Shown here piece after piece: positions 53,462-62,580 of a stretch of DNA of 64,000 nucleotides (position 1 is the stretch's first letter; every line of letters starts with the position of its first letter). The notes beneath the pieces are model-generated. The model saw only the letters and a list, made by a program, of their open reading frames with translations, did no database searches and was not told where the DNA came from. This DNA is from Phragmitibacter flavus (lineage in GTDB: Bacteria > Verrucomicrobiota > Verrucomicrobiia > Verrucomicrobiales > Verrucomicrobiaceae). The position numbers and the translations under genes were made by a program. The DNA lies in NCBI RefSeq assembly GCF_005780165.1, contig NZ_VAUV01000006.1, forward strand, positions 186,001 to 250,000, written 5' to 3'.

Positions 53462-54277
53462 CTACCCATCGGAACGCCGCATCTCCCGATAAGCGGTGGG
53501 ACTTTGCCCCACTCGCTGACCAAACTGTTCGGAAAAGCTGCTGCCATCCACAAAACCACAGCGGATCGCGATCTCGGAGGCGGAAAGATTCGTTTCCTCC
53601 AGTTGTTTCATCGCGGCGGCGACCCGGGTTTTCATCAGAAACTCCTGCGGACTAAACCCGAACGCCTGCTGAAATCGTCGCTGAAAATGTCGCATCGAAA
53701 GTCCGCATTTGCCGGCCACTTCCGCGAGCATTACCGGACCTGCGAAGTCACGACGAATGATTTCAACCGCACGCGCCACGCTCTGGATCATTGGCAGTTG
53801 CATCTCGTGATCCGCCGCCACCCGCACCACGCCCGCCGTTCCGCAAATCCGGCCCCGACTATCCTTCAACGGGATCTTGGTGACAAACACCCAGTCAGGA
53901 CTCCCCTGTTTGTCGAACCATAACTCCACGCGCTCAATGCAGCCGACTTCACCCGCAAGCAAAACGGCATCATCCCGAAGATAACCGGAAGCCATCTGCT
54001 GAGGCGCGACATCAAAATCGGTCAGGCCGAGCAGCTCACTCTCATGCCTGCGTTGGTGATGCTGCAGAAAGCTCTGACTAACCAGCATGAAACGTCCGTC
54101 GCGATCCTTGCAATAAAAACAAACGCCGGGGAGGTGATCAAACAGCGAATGGAAATGAGAGCCCGGGTGAACCTTGCTCAACCACTCGTCACGCTCTCTC
54201 GCGACGCTTTCAACACGCTTTCCCCGACTGCCTGGTTTTGGATCTCGTGGCGTATTTGGCATACATTTTGTCGTCAC
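53462..54277 (-). CDS. AraC-family regulator with an N-terminal PAS domain
   Basis: 271 residues (an ATG at 54262 is an alternative start). Residues 40-155 are a PAS fold: FDHLPGVCFYCKDRDGRFML and ELLGLTDFDVAPQQMASGY, with VFVTKIPLKDSRGRICGTAG. The C-terminal ~100 residues form two HTH units: VMLAEVAGKCGLSMRHFQRR and ASEIAIRCGFVDGSSFSEQF. It is divergent from xylA with ~125 bases between starts, so it may control xylose isomerase, sensing a small molecule through the PAS domain; this is inference from position. Confidence 0.88.
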   Translation of the reverse strand: MTTKCMPNTPRDPKPGSRGKRVESVARERDEWLSKVHPGSHFHSLFDHLPGVCFYCKDRDGRFMLVSQSFLQHHQRRHESELLGLTDFDVAPQQMASGYLRDDAVLLAGEVGCIERVELWFDKQGSPDWVFVTKIPLKDSRGRICGTAGVVRVAADHEMQLPMIQSVARAVEIIRRDFAGPVMLAEVAGKCGLSMRHFQRRFQQAFGFSPQEFLMKTRVAAAMKQLEETNLSASEIAIRCGFVDGSSFSEQFGQRVGQSPTAYREMRRSDG

Positions 54278-54351
54278 GGTTGGTTTTGCGGGGAGTTATT
54301 CTGGCCATGACAACGTTAGCCGCATTGACATCCCCGACAATCTTAAAACGC

Positions 54352-54393
54352 CCAAGAACCAAGAACCAAGAACCAAGAACCAAGAACCAAGAA
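54352..54393. repeat. Tandem heptanucleotide repeat upstream of xylA, six copies
   Basis: CCAAGAA repeats six times exactly and ends ten bases before the xylA start codon, where a ribosome site would be expected. No Shine-Dalgarno is visible, so the repeat forms most of the leader. Confidence 0.95.
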
Positions 54394-54403
54394 CCACTGA
54401 ACC

Positions 54404-55717
54404 ATGAGCACTCACTTCCCCGACATCTCCCGGATCGCCTACGAAGGCCCTCAATCCAAAAATCCCCTCGCCTTCAAACACTACAATCCCGATGAACTCG
54501 TGGAAGGCAAAACGATGCGCGATCATCTGCGTTTCTCCATCGTCTACTGGCATACCATGTGTGGTCAGGGCGGCGACATGTTCGGCGAAGCCACGGCCAT
54601 CCGCCCTTGGGACGCCGGCAAAACCGGCATCGAACAGGCCAAGGCACGCGTGCCGGTGTTCTTCGAAATCGCTGAAAAACTCGGCATGCCCTACTACGCT
54701 TTCCATGATCGCGATGTCGCCCCTCACGGCAAAACCTTGCGCGAGAGCAACGAATATCTCGACACCATCGTCGCCCTGTTGAAAGAGCAGCAGCAACGCA
54801 CCGGCATCAAACTGCTGTGGGGAACTGCCCAGTTGTTCGTGCACAAACGTTTCATGAATGGTGCCGCCACCTCGCCGAACGCCGAAGTTTTTGCTTTTGC
54901 CGCCGCCCAGGTGAAGAAAGCCCTGGAGGTGACCCATGAACTCGGTGGTGAAGGTTACACCTTTTGGGGAGGTCGCGAAGGGTATATGACCTTGTGGAAC
55001 ACCGACATGAAACGCGAACTCGACCACCTCGCCCGCTTCCTGCACATGGCCGTCGATTACGCCAAGGAAATTGGCTTCAAGGGCCAGTTTTACATCGAGC
55101 CAAAACCCAAGGAACCTACCAAGCATCAATACGACAGCGACGCCGCTGCCTGCCTGAACTTCCTGCGTGAATACGACCTGCTTCCGCACTTCAAGCTCAA
55201 CCTGGAGACCAACCACGCCACGCTGGCCGGCCATTCCATGCAACACGAAATGGAAGTCGCAGGAGCAGCCGGGGCACTGGGATCGCTCGATGCCAATACC
55301 GGCGATCTGCTGCTTGGCTGGGATACCGATCAATTCCTCACCGATGCCTCGGTGGCCACCCAGATGATGCTCTCCGCTTTAAAACATGGCGGACTCACCA
55401 CCGGCGGCGTCAACTTCGATGCCAAAGTGCGCCGCGAAAGCATTGATCCCGAGGATCTGTTTTTTGCCCACATCGGCGGCATGGACACCTTTGCACGGGG
55501 TTTGAAAAACGCCGCCGCCATTCGTGCCGATGGCCGCCTGGGCGAATTCGTCCAACAACGTTATGCCTCGTGGGACACCGGTCTCGGTGCCAGCATTGAA
55601 CAAGGCAAAGAAACCTTCGCCTCCCTGGAGAAGCTCATGCTCGAAAAAGGCGAAGCCGCTCCCAACACAAGCGGTCGCCAGGAGTATCTGGAAAACTTGG
55701 TCAACGAGTTCGTCTAA
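54404..55717 (+). CDS. xylA: Xylose isomerase
   Basis: 437 residues, class II length. Active-site features: [20 protein letters not shown] (catalytic His and Asp), [52 protein letters not shown] and [18 protein letters not shown] (metal Glu/Asp/His). Converts D-xylose to D-xylulose (and glucose to fructose) with two divalent metals. No xylulokinase gene lies beside it. Divergent from the PAS-AraC regulator. Starts right after a heptamer array. Confidence 0.96.
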   Translation: MSTHFPDISRIAYEGPQSKNPLAFKHYNPDELVEGKTMRDHLRFSIVYWHTMCGQGGDMFGEATAIRPWDAGKTGIEQAKARVPVFFEIAEKLGMPYYAFHDRDVAPHGKTLRESNEYLDTIVALLKEQQQRTGIKLLWGTAQLFVHKRFMNGAATSPNAEVFAFAAAQVKKALEVTHELGGEGYTFWGGREGYMTLWNTDMKRELDHLARFLHMAVDYAKEIGFKGQFYIEPKPKEPTKHQYDSDAAACLNFLREYDLLPHFKLNLETNHATLAGHSMQHEMEVAGAAGALGSLDANTGDLLLGWDTDQFLTDASVATQMMLSALKHGGLTTGGVNFDAKVRRESIDPEDLFFAHIGGMDTFARGLKNAAAIRADGRLGEFVQQRYASWDTGLGASIEQGKETFASLEKLMLEKGEAAPNTSGRQEYLENLVNEFV

Positions 55718-55786
55718 GCAAGCTAACGACCGGTCAGCAGACAAATCTCCAACTGACCTTCGAGGGCCATGCAACATTTCCAAATT

Positions 55787-55816
55787 TGTCCCACGGTATT
55801 GACCAACTGTGGGACA
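55787..55816. promoter_or_regulatory. Inverted repeat between xylA and the ParD-like relic
   Basis: TGTCCCAC and GTGGGACA pair perfectly across 14 bases and lie 30 bases before the start codon at 55846. Toxin-antitoxin genes often have such an operator; it could also be the weak terminator of xylA, but no T tract follows. Confidence 0.45.
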
Positions 55817-55845
55817 TTTGATAAATGTGCTAAAAGGGAGATTCT

Positions 55846-56124
55846 ATGGCAGAAGGCGTAAACGTGAGATTTGCGGGGGAGCTTCAACGATTCCTTCAAA
55901 CTGGAATCGGCGATGCGGGACTTTACGGCTCGGCGAGCGAATACATTCGCGATTTGGTCCGGCGCGATTACGAGCGATAGGAGAAACACAAATGGGGCGC
56001 TCTTCGTCATGCGCTCAAGCCAGGCATGGCTGCTGATGGGAGCGAGTTTGTGACGCTTGACGCGGACAAGGTGATCGCCGAAGCAAAGGAACAGGCAATT
56101 TACTCAAAGTTTGACCGCATTTGA
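55846..56124 (+). pseudogene. ParD-like antitoxin interrupted by a stop codon
   Basis: I translated this frame by hand. It runs for 93 codons including the final stop, but an in-frame TAG at 55978-55980 splits it after 44 codons. The first part (GVNVRFAGELQRFLQTG, GSASEYIRDLVRRDYE) is ribbon-helix-helix-like; after the TAG the same frame continues WGALRHALKPGMAADGSEFV with TLDADKVIAEAKE, the usual ParD tail. No intact ParE toxin gene follows; only a short stretch starting EPAKLTG may be its remnant. The product is probably non-functional, unless a 44-residue antitoxin suffices or the TAG is a sequencing error. Confidence 0.7.
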
Positions 56125-56272
56125 GCCTGCGAAACTGACGGGCGTGCCTGCAAACTTGAAGAATTACCGAACATCGTTTGCCGAAATGGGATCGCCAAAT
56201 ATTACCAACCCCTGACACTATTGATTTTAGCAAGTCTTGCGAAGGCCTTCATTATCCGGTATTGTGTCCGAC

Positions 56273-56503
56273 ATGAGCACGGTCATGGAAATTGAAAGGG
56301 CCATAGAAAACCTCAAACCAGAGGAGTTTCGGGAATTGCTCGGCTGGATGGAGCAGAAAGAACGCTCCATCTCGCAGCCACGCACTGCGACCCCGCTCGC
56401 CTGGCCGGATTTTGCGGCCCGTCAGCGTGACGTGTTCGGGCAAGACTTTTGTCTCCCTGCTGGATACGTTGACCAGCTTATCAGCGAGGGTCGCGGCGAA
56501 TGA
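56273..56503 (+). CDS. Antitoxin of a VapBC-like pair
   Basis: 76 residues from ATG 56273. MSTVMEIERAIENLKPEEFR and ELLGWMEQKERS resemble short antitoxins in front of PIN toxins in cyanobacteria and verrucomicrobia; the rest is a Pro-rich arm that would wrap the toxin. The start of the PIN gene overlaps its stop (ATGA, 56500-56503), typical of a coupled toxin-antitoxin operon. Identification is by position and size more than sequence. Confidence 0.72.
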   Translation: MSTVMEIERAIENLKPEEFRELLGWMEQKERSISQPRTATPLAWPDFAARQRDVFGQDFCLPAGYVDQLISEGRGE

Positions 56504-56934
56504 GCGTTTGTGCGGACACGGGTTTCATCGTCAAGCTTTACCTCAAGGAGGCAAATTCACCGCAAGCTCTCGCCTTGCTGGCAAGTCTTTCTCCGCCCAT
56601 ATTCGTGACAACGTGGCATGTGCTGGAAGTGTCCAACGCCATACAAAGAGCGGTTTTTGTAGGGGGCATCACGCCCGCTCAAGCAAGCCAGCTACTGTCA
56701 ATTTTCGATTCAGACTTGCGAAATGGAGTGTTTAACTTGGTTGAGATCGACCATGATGCCGTATTGGAACTTGCAAGACGGCTGACGTTGAATCATACGC
56801 CTGTCATTGGCACACGTTCTCTCGATGTGCTGCATGTTGCGAGCGCGATTGAGTTGGAGGCGACAGATTTCGTTAGTTTTGATCAGCGCCAGAGAGATGC
56901 GGCGAAGGCCGAAGGGCTAAACATTCTGCCCTGA
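56500..56934 (+). CDS. PIN-domain toxin (VapC-like ribonuclease)
   Basis: 144 residues. The four acidic residues of the PIN active site are in place: Asp6 in CADTGFIVKLY, Glu43 in WHVLEVSNAIQ, Asp109 in RSLDVLHVASA and Asp128 in FVSFDQRQRDA. VapC toxins cleave tRNA or rRNA when the antitoxin is lost. Overlaps its antitoxin gene by four bases. The pair looks intact, in contrast to the ParD relic just upstream. Confidence 0.88.
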   Translation: MSVCADTGFIVKLYLKEANSPQALALLASLSPPIFVTTWHVLEVSNAIQRAVFVGGITPAQASQLLSIFDSDLRNGVFNLVEIDHDAVLELARRLTLNHTPVIGTRSLDVLHVASAIELEATDFVSFDQRQRDAAKAEGLNILP

Positions 56935-57017
56935 ACCCGTTTTCTCCGTGAAGGCTAAAAAAACAGGACAACCTCTCGGCTGCCCTGCTTCTTCATCACC
57001 CGCTGGTGACTTAATAT

Positions 57018-60000
57018 CTACAGATCCCGCTGGATTCCGTTCAACAGGAAGCTGCCGGTTGGATCACTGTTGCCATCAAGCTCCACATCCACATCTAGGA
57101 AGAAGTTTCCTTGGGCGGGATCGGAAAGATCACCGTTCACCGACAGGGTTGAGGCAGCATTGTTGTCGAAGAAAGCAAATCCGGTGTCCACATGTCCGAC
57201 CGCGACGTTGCCATTCAGGTTGGTGATGATCACGTCAGCACTGCCTTGAGCGACGGCCGCAAAGAACGAGGGATCAAATCCACCGTTGGTCACCGATCCT
57301 TCGGCTAGCACCACGTTGCCTGTCACCCTGGCATTGATGGTGGATGAACCAAGCCCCAGGACATTGATCGCATCATTGAACATGGTGCCGGTGAAGATAT
57401 TCGCCGTGATGTCGGCATCAATTTCACCCGAAGCACTCCCGAGCGCCTGGATCGCAATGCCATCGAAGGTGCCACTCAACAGGTTGTCGATCACGTCAGC
57501 GATCAACAGGCTGTTAGGACCCGCCGCGCCTTCTGCTCTCAGGATCACCCCTTCATTGAAGACACCCGTAAAACCATTTTTGGTAACGAGCAAATCCATG
57601 TAACTGCCACCGGTCTTCAACGCATCAATCGCACGGGTCTGGAATTCACCGCTGAACAAGTTTTCGACGATGTCCACGTTCAACATGGACCCGACTTCAA
57701 GGCCTGCATCTCTACTTTCCAGGATGATGCCGGCTTGCTGATAAACACCGGAGAACACATTTAATGTCACCAATGCCTCAAGGGTGGAATTCTCATACTC
57801 AGAAAGGTAAATGCCATACACGGCCTCGTTGGTGAAGTTATTGGAGTCCACCAGCAGATTGATCTCTGAATCATCCGCGCTTGCCGCATCAATGACGGCG
57901 CCAAAGTTACTTTCAAACTGGTTCAATTTCACCGTCACGTCAGCAAATGAATCACCATAAGTAAACACGCCGACGCCACGATCAATGAACTCATTGGGGT
58001 CAAACTGATTGTCGAACACGTTGCCGGTGATGTTGGCGGTGATGGACGTTTCATCGTAAGCGTCCACAATGATTATCTTATCCCCCACGCTGCCTTCATA
58101 CTCCCGGACGGTGCCAATGAAGTCATTGAGCAGCACGTTGGCCACAACAGTGGAATTGCCCCGGCCAGAGAGGTAGAGATGCGAATCATCCGTCTCGTTG
58201 TCGAAGGTGTTTCTCACGATGTCAGCCGAAACCGTGGCGTTGTCGTAGCCCACCAGAGCGAGGCCGTAATAATATTTCCCATCAAGGACGTTTCCGGTGA
58301 CCAAAGCGTTAATCGTGGAATCATCGGAACCCCGGATCTGCGCCCCACTGAAGTAGTTGTCACCAAGGAATTGGTTGTTCAACAACACCACATTCAGCTC
58401 GGCCGTTCCGAACGACTGGACAAACAGGTTGTCCCAGGCGCCGTGGAATTCATTGGTGCTGATCAACACCTCCGCAGAAACTTCGGAATTGTAATTCACC
58501 GCGGCGTTGATGTCGTTAAAGACACTGTCCACCAGGATGAAATTTGCCACATTGGTCGCTTGGATGCCGGAAAGCCCCTGCCCCTGCCCTTCGTTGAATT
58601 CATAACCCTGAACGATCAGGGTCTCGAAGTTCGAAACCACACCGCCGTTCACGACCGGACGCAAAGTGTCACCTGCAAAAAGACTGCCGTCTGGCAGCAG
58701 GATGCCTTTGTGGGAACTGATGAAACGGGTGCTGCCAGTGGTGGTCACCGTCTCGTTATAATCACCGCCTGTGCCACCCTGGGTATACACGTTCCACAAA
58801 CGACCGGAATTGTTGCTGTTATCGCCTGCGGTGGTGGCCCCCTCCTGAAGGTTGTCAAACGGACGCTCTGCCGTGCCATTGGCACCGTTGGCCATGGCGT
58901 CTCCCGATTGAATGCCATTGCCCACCCCATCGCCGTTGTTCACAAACACGATGTCGTCCACCAGCACAATTTGCCCTTTTCTTTGTGAAACCACGCGGGT
59001 CACCCGTTTCACTTCAGTGTTTTTCTTCACATCCACGTCCACACTGTTGGCCGTCTTGATGGCGGCATTCTGACGACGCACCGGCTCCGCCATGCGCTCC
59101 ACCAAGTGACGACGCCGTGGTTGGAAGGCATCGCGAATCCGACTCCAAAACGTTTCGCCGTTGCCAAGGTTGCCGCCTTCAAAGGGAAGCTGGACCTGAA
59201 TGCCTGCCGTCCAATCACTGCCGGTGAGCCGGTCATCTTCATACCAGGTGCCGCTCAGGATGATGGCAGGCACCGGACGAATCTCCAATCCGGCTTTCCA
59301 TCCTTCCACATTGCCCGTGCCGCCGATTTGTGGACCGAAAGGCTGATTATCGAACTGGTAGTAGCCAGCGATCACCCGCAGATCAAAATATTGGTCCACC
59401 CAAGGGACCAACAACGCCGCCTCGGCATCCCAGCCTTCCATGCCTTCTTCATATCGTCGGAACAAGCTCTCGATGGTGGTCGTGCGCGTCGTGGTCGTGG
59501 CACGCGTGGTCAACAACTGATCCTGCGAGATGGTGTTGCCCGTGGCGTAAGGGTCGCTGACTGGCCCGCCCGATTGCGACATACGGGTTTCTGATGTGCT
59601 AAACCGTTCCACCGAACGACTCTCCTCCGCCAGCTGGCGATCGGAAAGCGGCAGGTAATAGTTGCCTCGCATCTCCACATAACGCGTGCCGACTTCCACC
59701 CCAAAACCCAACTGCCACAGCTGATTGTCCGCTTCCGTGTCCAGCATGTCGACAAACAGGTTGCCCCCAATAAAGATCCCTTCATCAAAGAACCCTGCCT
59801 GCGGTTTGTTCGGATTTTTCAATGCGGCCACCGATTCCGACCCAAACAGATACCGATACCCAAGCCCCAGTGACGTCGCGACCTCGCCCTGCTCACCCCA
59901 GGAGGCGTAAGGCTCCAGATAAACCACCCCGCCGCTTAACGTGCCATCGCCACCCAACGAACTCCAGACCGGGGCCACAATACTAAAATTGCCTTCCGTG

Positions 60001-60188
60001 TAAACATCACTGGATTTGACCCCACTCGTAATGGTTCCCAAATGCATCGGATGATGCTCGTCAATCGGCAGTTCATCGGCTTGTTTCGCCACCGACCCTG
60101 CCAAAGCAAAGTTCGCGATGACTGAGCCTAACAAGAGAGACGCGGCGATAGAAACGCCAGCACGACGGGGTCGAGCAATCGGAAGCAT
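57018..60188 (-). CDS. Inverse-autotransporter-like outer-membrane protein with a beta-helix passenger
   Basis: 1056 residues from ATG 60188 (signal ASLLLGSVIANFALAG); the frame reaches 60293 but without a signal there. Residues ~45-370 look like the intimin/invasin-type beta-barrel: FFDEGIFIGGNLFVDMLDTE, QLWQLGFGVEVGTRYVEMRG followed by NYYLPLSDRQ, and VTPE-like later strands. From ~430 to the end come many ~25-residue units of a right-handed beta-helix (for example INALVTGNVLDGKYYYGLAL and LNVVLLNNQFLGDNYFSGAQ), Asn/Thr/Val-rich, without Cys. The passenger would be exposed on the surface, as an adhesin or polysaccharide-binding protein. Classical members carry Ig-like domains instead. Confidence 0.8.
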   Translation of the reverse strand: MLPIARPRRAGVSIAASLLLGSVIANFALAGSVAKQADELPIDEHHPMHLGTITSGVKSSDVYTEGNFSIVAPVWSSLGGDGTLSGGVVYLEPYASWGEQGEVATSLGLGYRYLFGSESVAALKNPNKPQAGFFDEGIFIGGNLFVDMLDTEADNQLWQLGFGVEVGTRYVEMRGNYYLPLSDRQLAEESRSVERFSTSETRMSQSGGPVSDPYATGNTISQDQLLTTRATTTTRTTTIESLFRRYEEGMEGWDAEAALLVPWVDQYFDLRVIAGYYQFDNQPFGPQIGGTGNVEGWKAGLEIRPVPAIILSGTWYEDDRLTGSDWTAGIQVQLPFEGGNLGNGETFWSRIRDAFQPRRRHLVERMAEPVRRQNAAIKTANSVDVDVKKNTEVKRVTRVVSQRKGQIVLVDDIVFVNNGDGVGNGIQSGDAMANGANGTAERPFDNLQEGATTAGDNSNNSGRLWNVYTQGGTGGDYNETVTTTGSTRFISSHKGILLPDGSLFAGDTLRPVVNGGVVSNFETLIVQGYEFNEGQGQGLSGIQATNVANFILVDSVFNDINAAVNYNSEVSAEVLISTNEFHGAWDNLFVQSFGTAELNVVLLNNQFLGDNYFSGAQIRGSDDSTINALVTGNVLDGKYYYGLALVGYDNATVSADIVRNTFDNETDDSHLYLSGRGNSTVVANVLLNDFIGTVREYEGSVGDKIIIVDAYDETSITANITGNVFDNQFDPNEFIDRGVGVFTYGDSFADVTVKLNQFESNFGAVIDAASADDSEINLLVDSNNFTNEAVYGIYLSEYENSTLEALVTLNVFSGVYQQAGIILESRDAGLEVGSMLNVDIVENLFSGEFQTRAIDALKTGGSYMDLLVTKNGFTGVFNEGVILRAEGAAGPNSLLIADVIDNLLSGTFDGIAIQALGSASGEIDADITANIFTGTMFNDAINVLGLGSSTINARVTGNVVLAEGSVTNGGFDPSFFAAVAQGSADVIITNLNGNVAVGHVDTGFAFFDNNAASTLSVNGDLSDPAQGNFFLDVDVELDGNSDPTGSFLLNGIQRDL

Positions 60189-60797
60189 GGGAGGATGAGG
60201 TGGTGAGCGAATGAATGCCTGGGTTGTGGAGGATGCGCGGGTGTCGATAAACAGGCGGCAAGATGGAGAACTCTCTAAAGCACTCACCACCACTTATTTG
60301 CGAATGGGAATCAATCCGCGCTCGCCCCTAAACGCGCATAAGCCCCGCTTATGCAAGCGCATTTCCCTTCAATTGCCCTTTGGTGCAATAACCATATGCT
60401 TACCATGCTGCGTATGAACACCAACCTTCAAAGGAGAGTGGTCCCGGTTTAACGCATCACCGATGTTGTCGGTCCATACCGTCCGTTGCAAGAAAACGCA
60501 ACGTTCGCCTCCCGGGAAAAGCTCATTCTAGAAAATGGCGAAGACCAGCCCAATTGTTCACTGTCCCCGTGGAGGTTAGAATCCATTGGCTAACGATGTG
60601 GTCGACACGTCTGAAGCATGCGCATGGCAGGGAAAAGTCCACCATCTAGAGATGCCGAGGCGATTCCCAAAAAATCAATGAACGGTAGGAATGCGCTGCG
60701 TCGCGTCACAAATTCACCATTTCACACCGATGCATTCACGCATGGCGGCGATGGGGAATTTTCGAGGTGGGGAATTGGGCTCGAGCGAGGTGGTGGC
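60189..60797. other. Intergenic stretch upstream of the adhesin, with a palindrome
   Basis: About 600 bases without a supported gene. GCATAAGC-CCC-GCTTATGC (60336-60354) is a perfect eight-base inverted repeat about 150 bases before the adhesin start and could be an operator. Other frames here lack homology. Confidence 0.4.
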
Positions 60798-60874
60798 GGG
60801 TGTCCCACACGCCTTTGGAATTCGTTGGTGTCCATACTCTGCAAGCAAGAATTGGGGCCGGGTGTGGGACACCC
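60798..60874. repeat. Long inverted repeat with GTGTGGGACACCC arms
   Basis: GGGTGTCCCACAC (60798-60810) and GTGTGGGACACCC (60862-60874) are perfect inverted repeats across 51 bases; outside them the pairing continues imperfectly (GGTGGTGG against CCAACCAC). It is a further REP-like family. The open frame crosses it into the downstream gene fragment. Confidence 0.75.
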
Positions 60875-60876
60875 CC

Positions 60877-61239
60877 AACCACTCTCTCAACCCAGCGCGG
60901 CCATACCCAAGGTGTCATTCATTGTTGACATCCTCTCGCCAAATCAAGCTCCAAGCACCAACCGATTACTCCGAAACCCCAGGAAAAATTGAATTGGTCG
61001 GCATTCTAAGCGATGCCGCCGAGAGCAAGTTGTCCTTCGAGTATTCGTTCTCCATGACCCAAGCCGTCACCTCGCAATCCTCATTTAACGAGAATGATCA
61101 GAAGAGGGTAGTCAAGACGATGCAATACCACGACTACGAAAGTTCCGGCGCGATTCGGATGGAGGTTGGGAAAACTTACGATTTTTACGAGGCCGGAGAC
61201 AAGGTCTATCGCCTCACGATCTCAAAGGCCGACAAGTGA
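60877..61239 (+). pseudogene. 3' part of an unidentified gene next to an inverted repeat
   Basis: The frame from 60877 to 61239 is coding-like in its last ~95 codons: LQAPTDYSETPGKIELVGIL, TSQSSFNENDQKRVVKTMQY, SSGAIRMEVGKTYDFYEAGD and YRLTISKADK. This is soluble, beta-rich and not recognised. No ATG starts the conserved part; only TTG codons near 60923 do, and the frame upstream is repeat sequence. A truncation by the inverted repeat is likely, though a TTG-started small protein cannot be excluded. Confidence 0.35.
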
Positions 61240-61579
61240 TGGTGTTTCCGTGGGATTTTCTGTAAAGGCAGCATCATGACAGAACGACGGACCACTGAAT
61301 GGGATGCACACCCTCCGCCCCATCCCAAACGCAAACCTCCATCATCCGCTCCTGCATGGGCGCCAGTGGAATGGACCGTTTCGATGATCCTTGAGATGTT
61401 TCAATGCGCGGACCGAACCCCGGCTCTCGGATGTGGAAATACGCAGAACGACCCTTGCCGGAAAACACCCAAGCGGATTTTGGCTTAGGTTGTCAACTTT
61501 TTGCACACTGACCCCGTTTTCATGCACTGACCCCGTTTTCATGACCTCTTTCTCTCATTTCCCCATCGCCAGAAGCAAA
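61240..61579. other. Intergenic stretch between the gene fragment and the two-gene module
   Basis: About 340 bases with no secure gene; a 70-codon frame (61276-61488) is Pro-rich with no homology. It ends in a tandem direct repeat of 19 bases. Composition changes to AT-richer DNA just after it, so it may mark a junction. Confidence 0.4.
61506..61543. repeat. Tandem 19-base direct repeat
   Basis: CACTGACCCCGTTTTCATG occurs twice in a row without error (61506-61524, 61525-61543). It lies at the border of the AT-richer module and could be a scar of recombination. Confidence 0.85.
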
Positions 61580-62569
61580 CTAGACGCTGTATAGATTAAT
61601 CCCATCATGCTTTATCCAGTAGCCATTAACGAATGGCTTCCCACTGACTGAAGCAACACCCACGGAATAATCCGGATGGTAACTTTCCGGCTGAGGATAA
61701 TGAACAGCCGATTCGCATTGAACAGCGTAGAGACACATTGCTGCCGATATCGGCTTCGGACCAAACGGAGCAAAGGCAACAGATTCAACGCTACGGGAGA
61801 GCGAGCAAATACGATCGAACGCCATCGACATATCATTCGCATCGATCCGATGCTTGACAAATTTATCTCCACTTCTGTTGCTTTGAAGACTAATGATTGA
61901 TTCCCATGCTCTTCGAACAGAAGTGGGGCTTGAAGGAAACGGAATTAACAGCTGGACAGCTGGATGGGCCTCCGCACTGCTCAAATAATCTTGTAGGCTC
62001 TCTACCATAAAACCTACGGAAGCCACCAAAACATCGCTCCTGAATTCCTTGCCTAAGAAGCCAGGCAAATAGTCCCATTTCCCCGCACCTTCACTGAGCT
62101 TTGCCCCGTCCAAATAACTTCTTGGACACCCATAAGTTAAAATCAGATCGCGAACCTCAACCTCCTTAATCAAAGTGCGAAGCATTGGAAAAAAGAATCT
62201 CTTTGGAAGAGACGAGATGTCAAGGATTATCGATGAACCCTTCTTGGCGAGAGTGTCCGAAATAGCCTGAATCTCATGAAGTTCGGCAAGTAACTCAATC
62301 TGATACACATCGGAATTCTCTGCACACAACAATCGGAACTGGCGCATTCTTTCAACAAGCCTATCTTGAGTTTTGAGGAAATAGCGCGTGCCCAACATCG
62401 GATCCACTTGAACCATTGAAATACTTCTGACTAAGCCAAGATCTTTGACCCAACGCAATGCGCTGAGTGAACGATCCTCCGTTCCAATTGCACCAATGAA
62501 ATTCCATTCCCTTGGTTCAGAGATCGAAATCGCCCAGTCCAACAAACCCCACGGCCTAAATCTGCTCAT
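61580..62569 (-). CDS. Unidentified alpha/beta protein, partner of the AAA+ ATPase
   Basis: 329 residues from ATG 62569, no signal peptide. Alternating strands and helices suggest a Rossmann-like domain: WNFIGAIGTEDRSLSALRWV, LVRSISMVQVDPM, SSIILDISSLPKRFFFPML, VRDLILTYGCPRSYLDG, then VESVAFAPFGPKPISAAMCL and YAVQCESAVHYPQPESY. I do not recognise the family. The gene lies 11 bases after the ATPase gene in the same operon, and the AT-richer base composition differs from the rest of the window. It could be the sensor or effector half of a defence-like system; this is speculation from layout. Confidence 0.6.
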   Translation of the reverse strand: MSRFRPWGLLDWAISISEPREWNFIGAIGTEDRSLSALRWVKDLGLVRSISMVQVDPMLGTRYFLKTQDRLVERMRQFRLLCAENSDVYQIELLAELHEIQAISDTLAKKGSSIILDISSLPKRFFFPMLRTLIKEVEVRDLILTYGCPRSYLDGAKLSEGAGKWDYLPGFLGKEFRSDVLVASVGFMVESLQDYLSSAEAHPAVQLLIPFPSSPTSVRRAWESIISLQSNRSGDKFVKHRIDANDMSMAFDRICSLSRSVESVAFAPFGPKPISAAMCLYAVQCESAVHYPQPESYHPDYSVGVASVSGKPFVNGYWIKHDGINLYSV

Positions 62570-62580
62570 ACTTTAAATAT

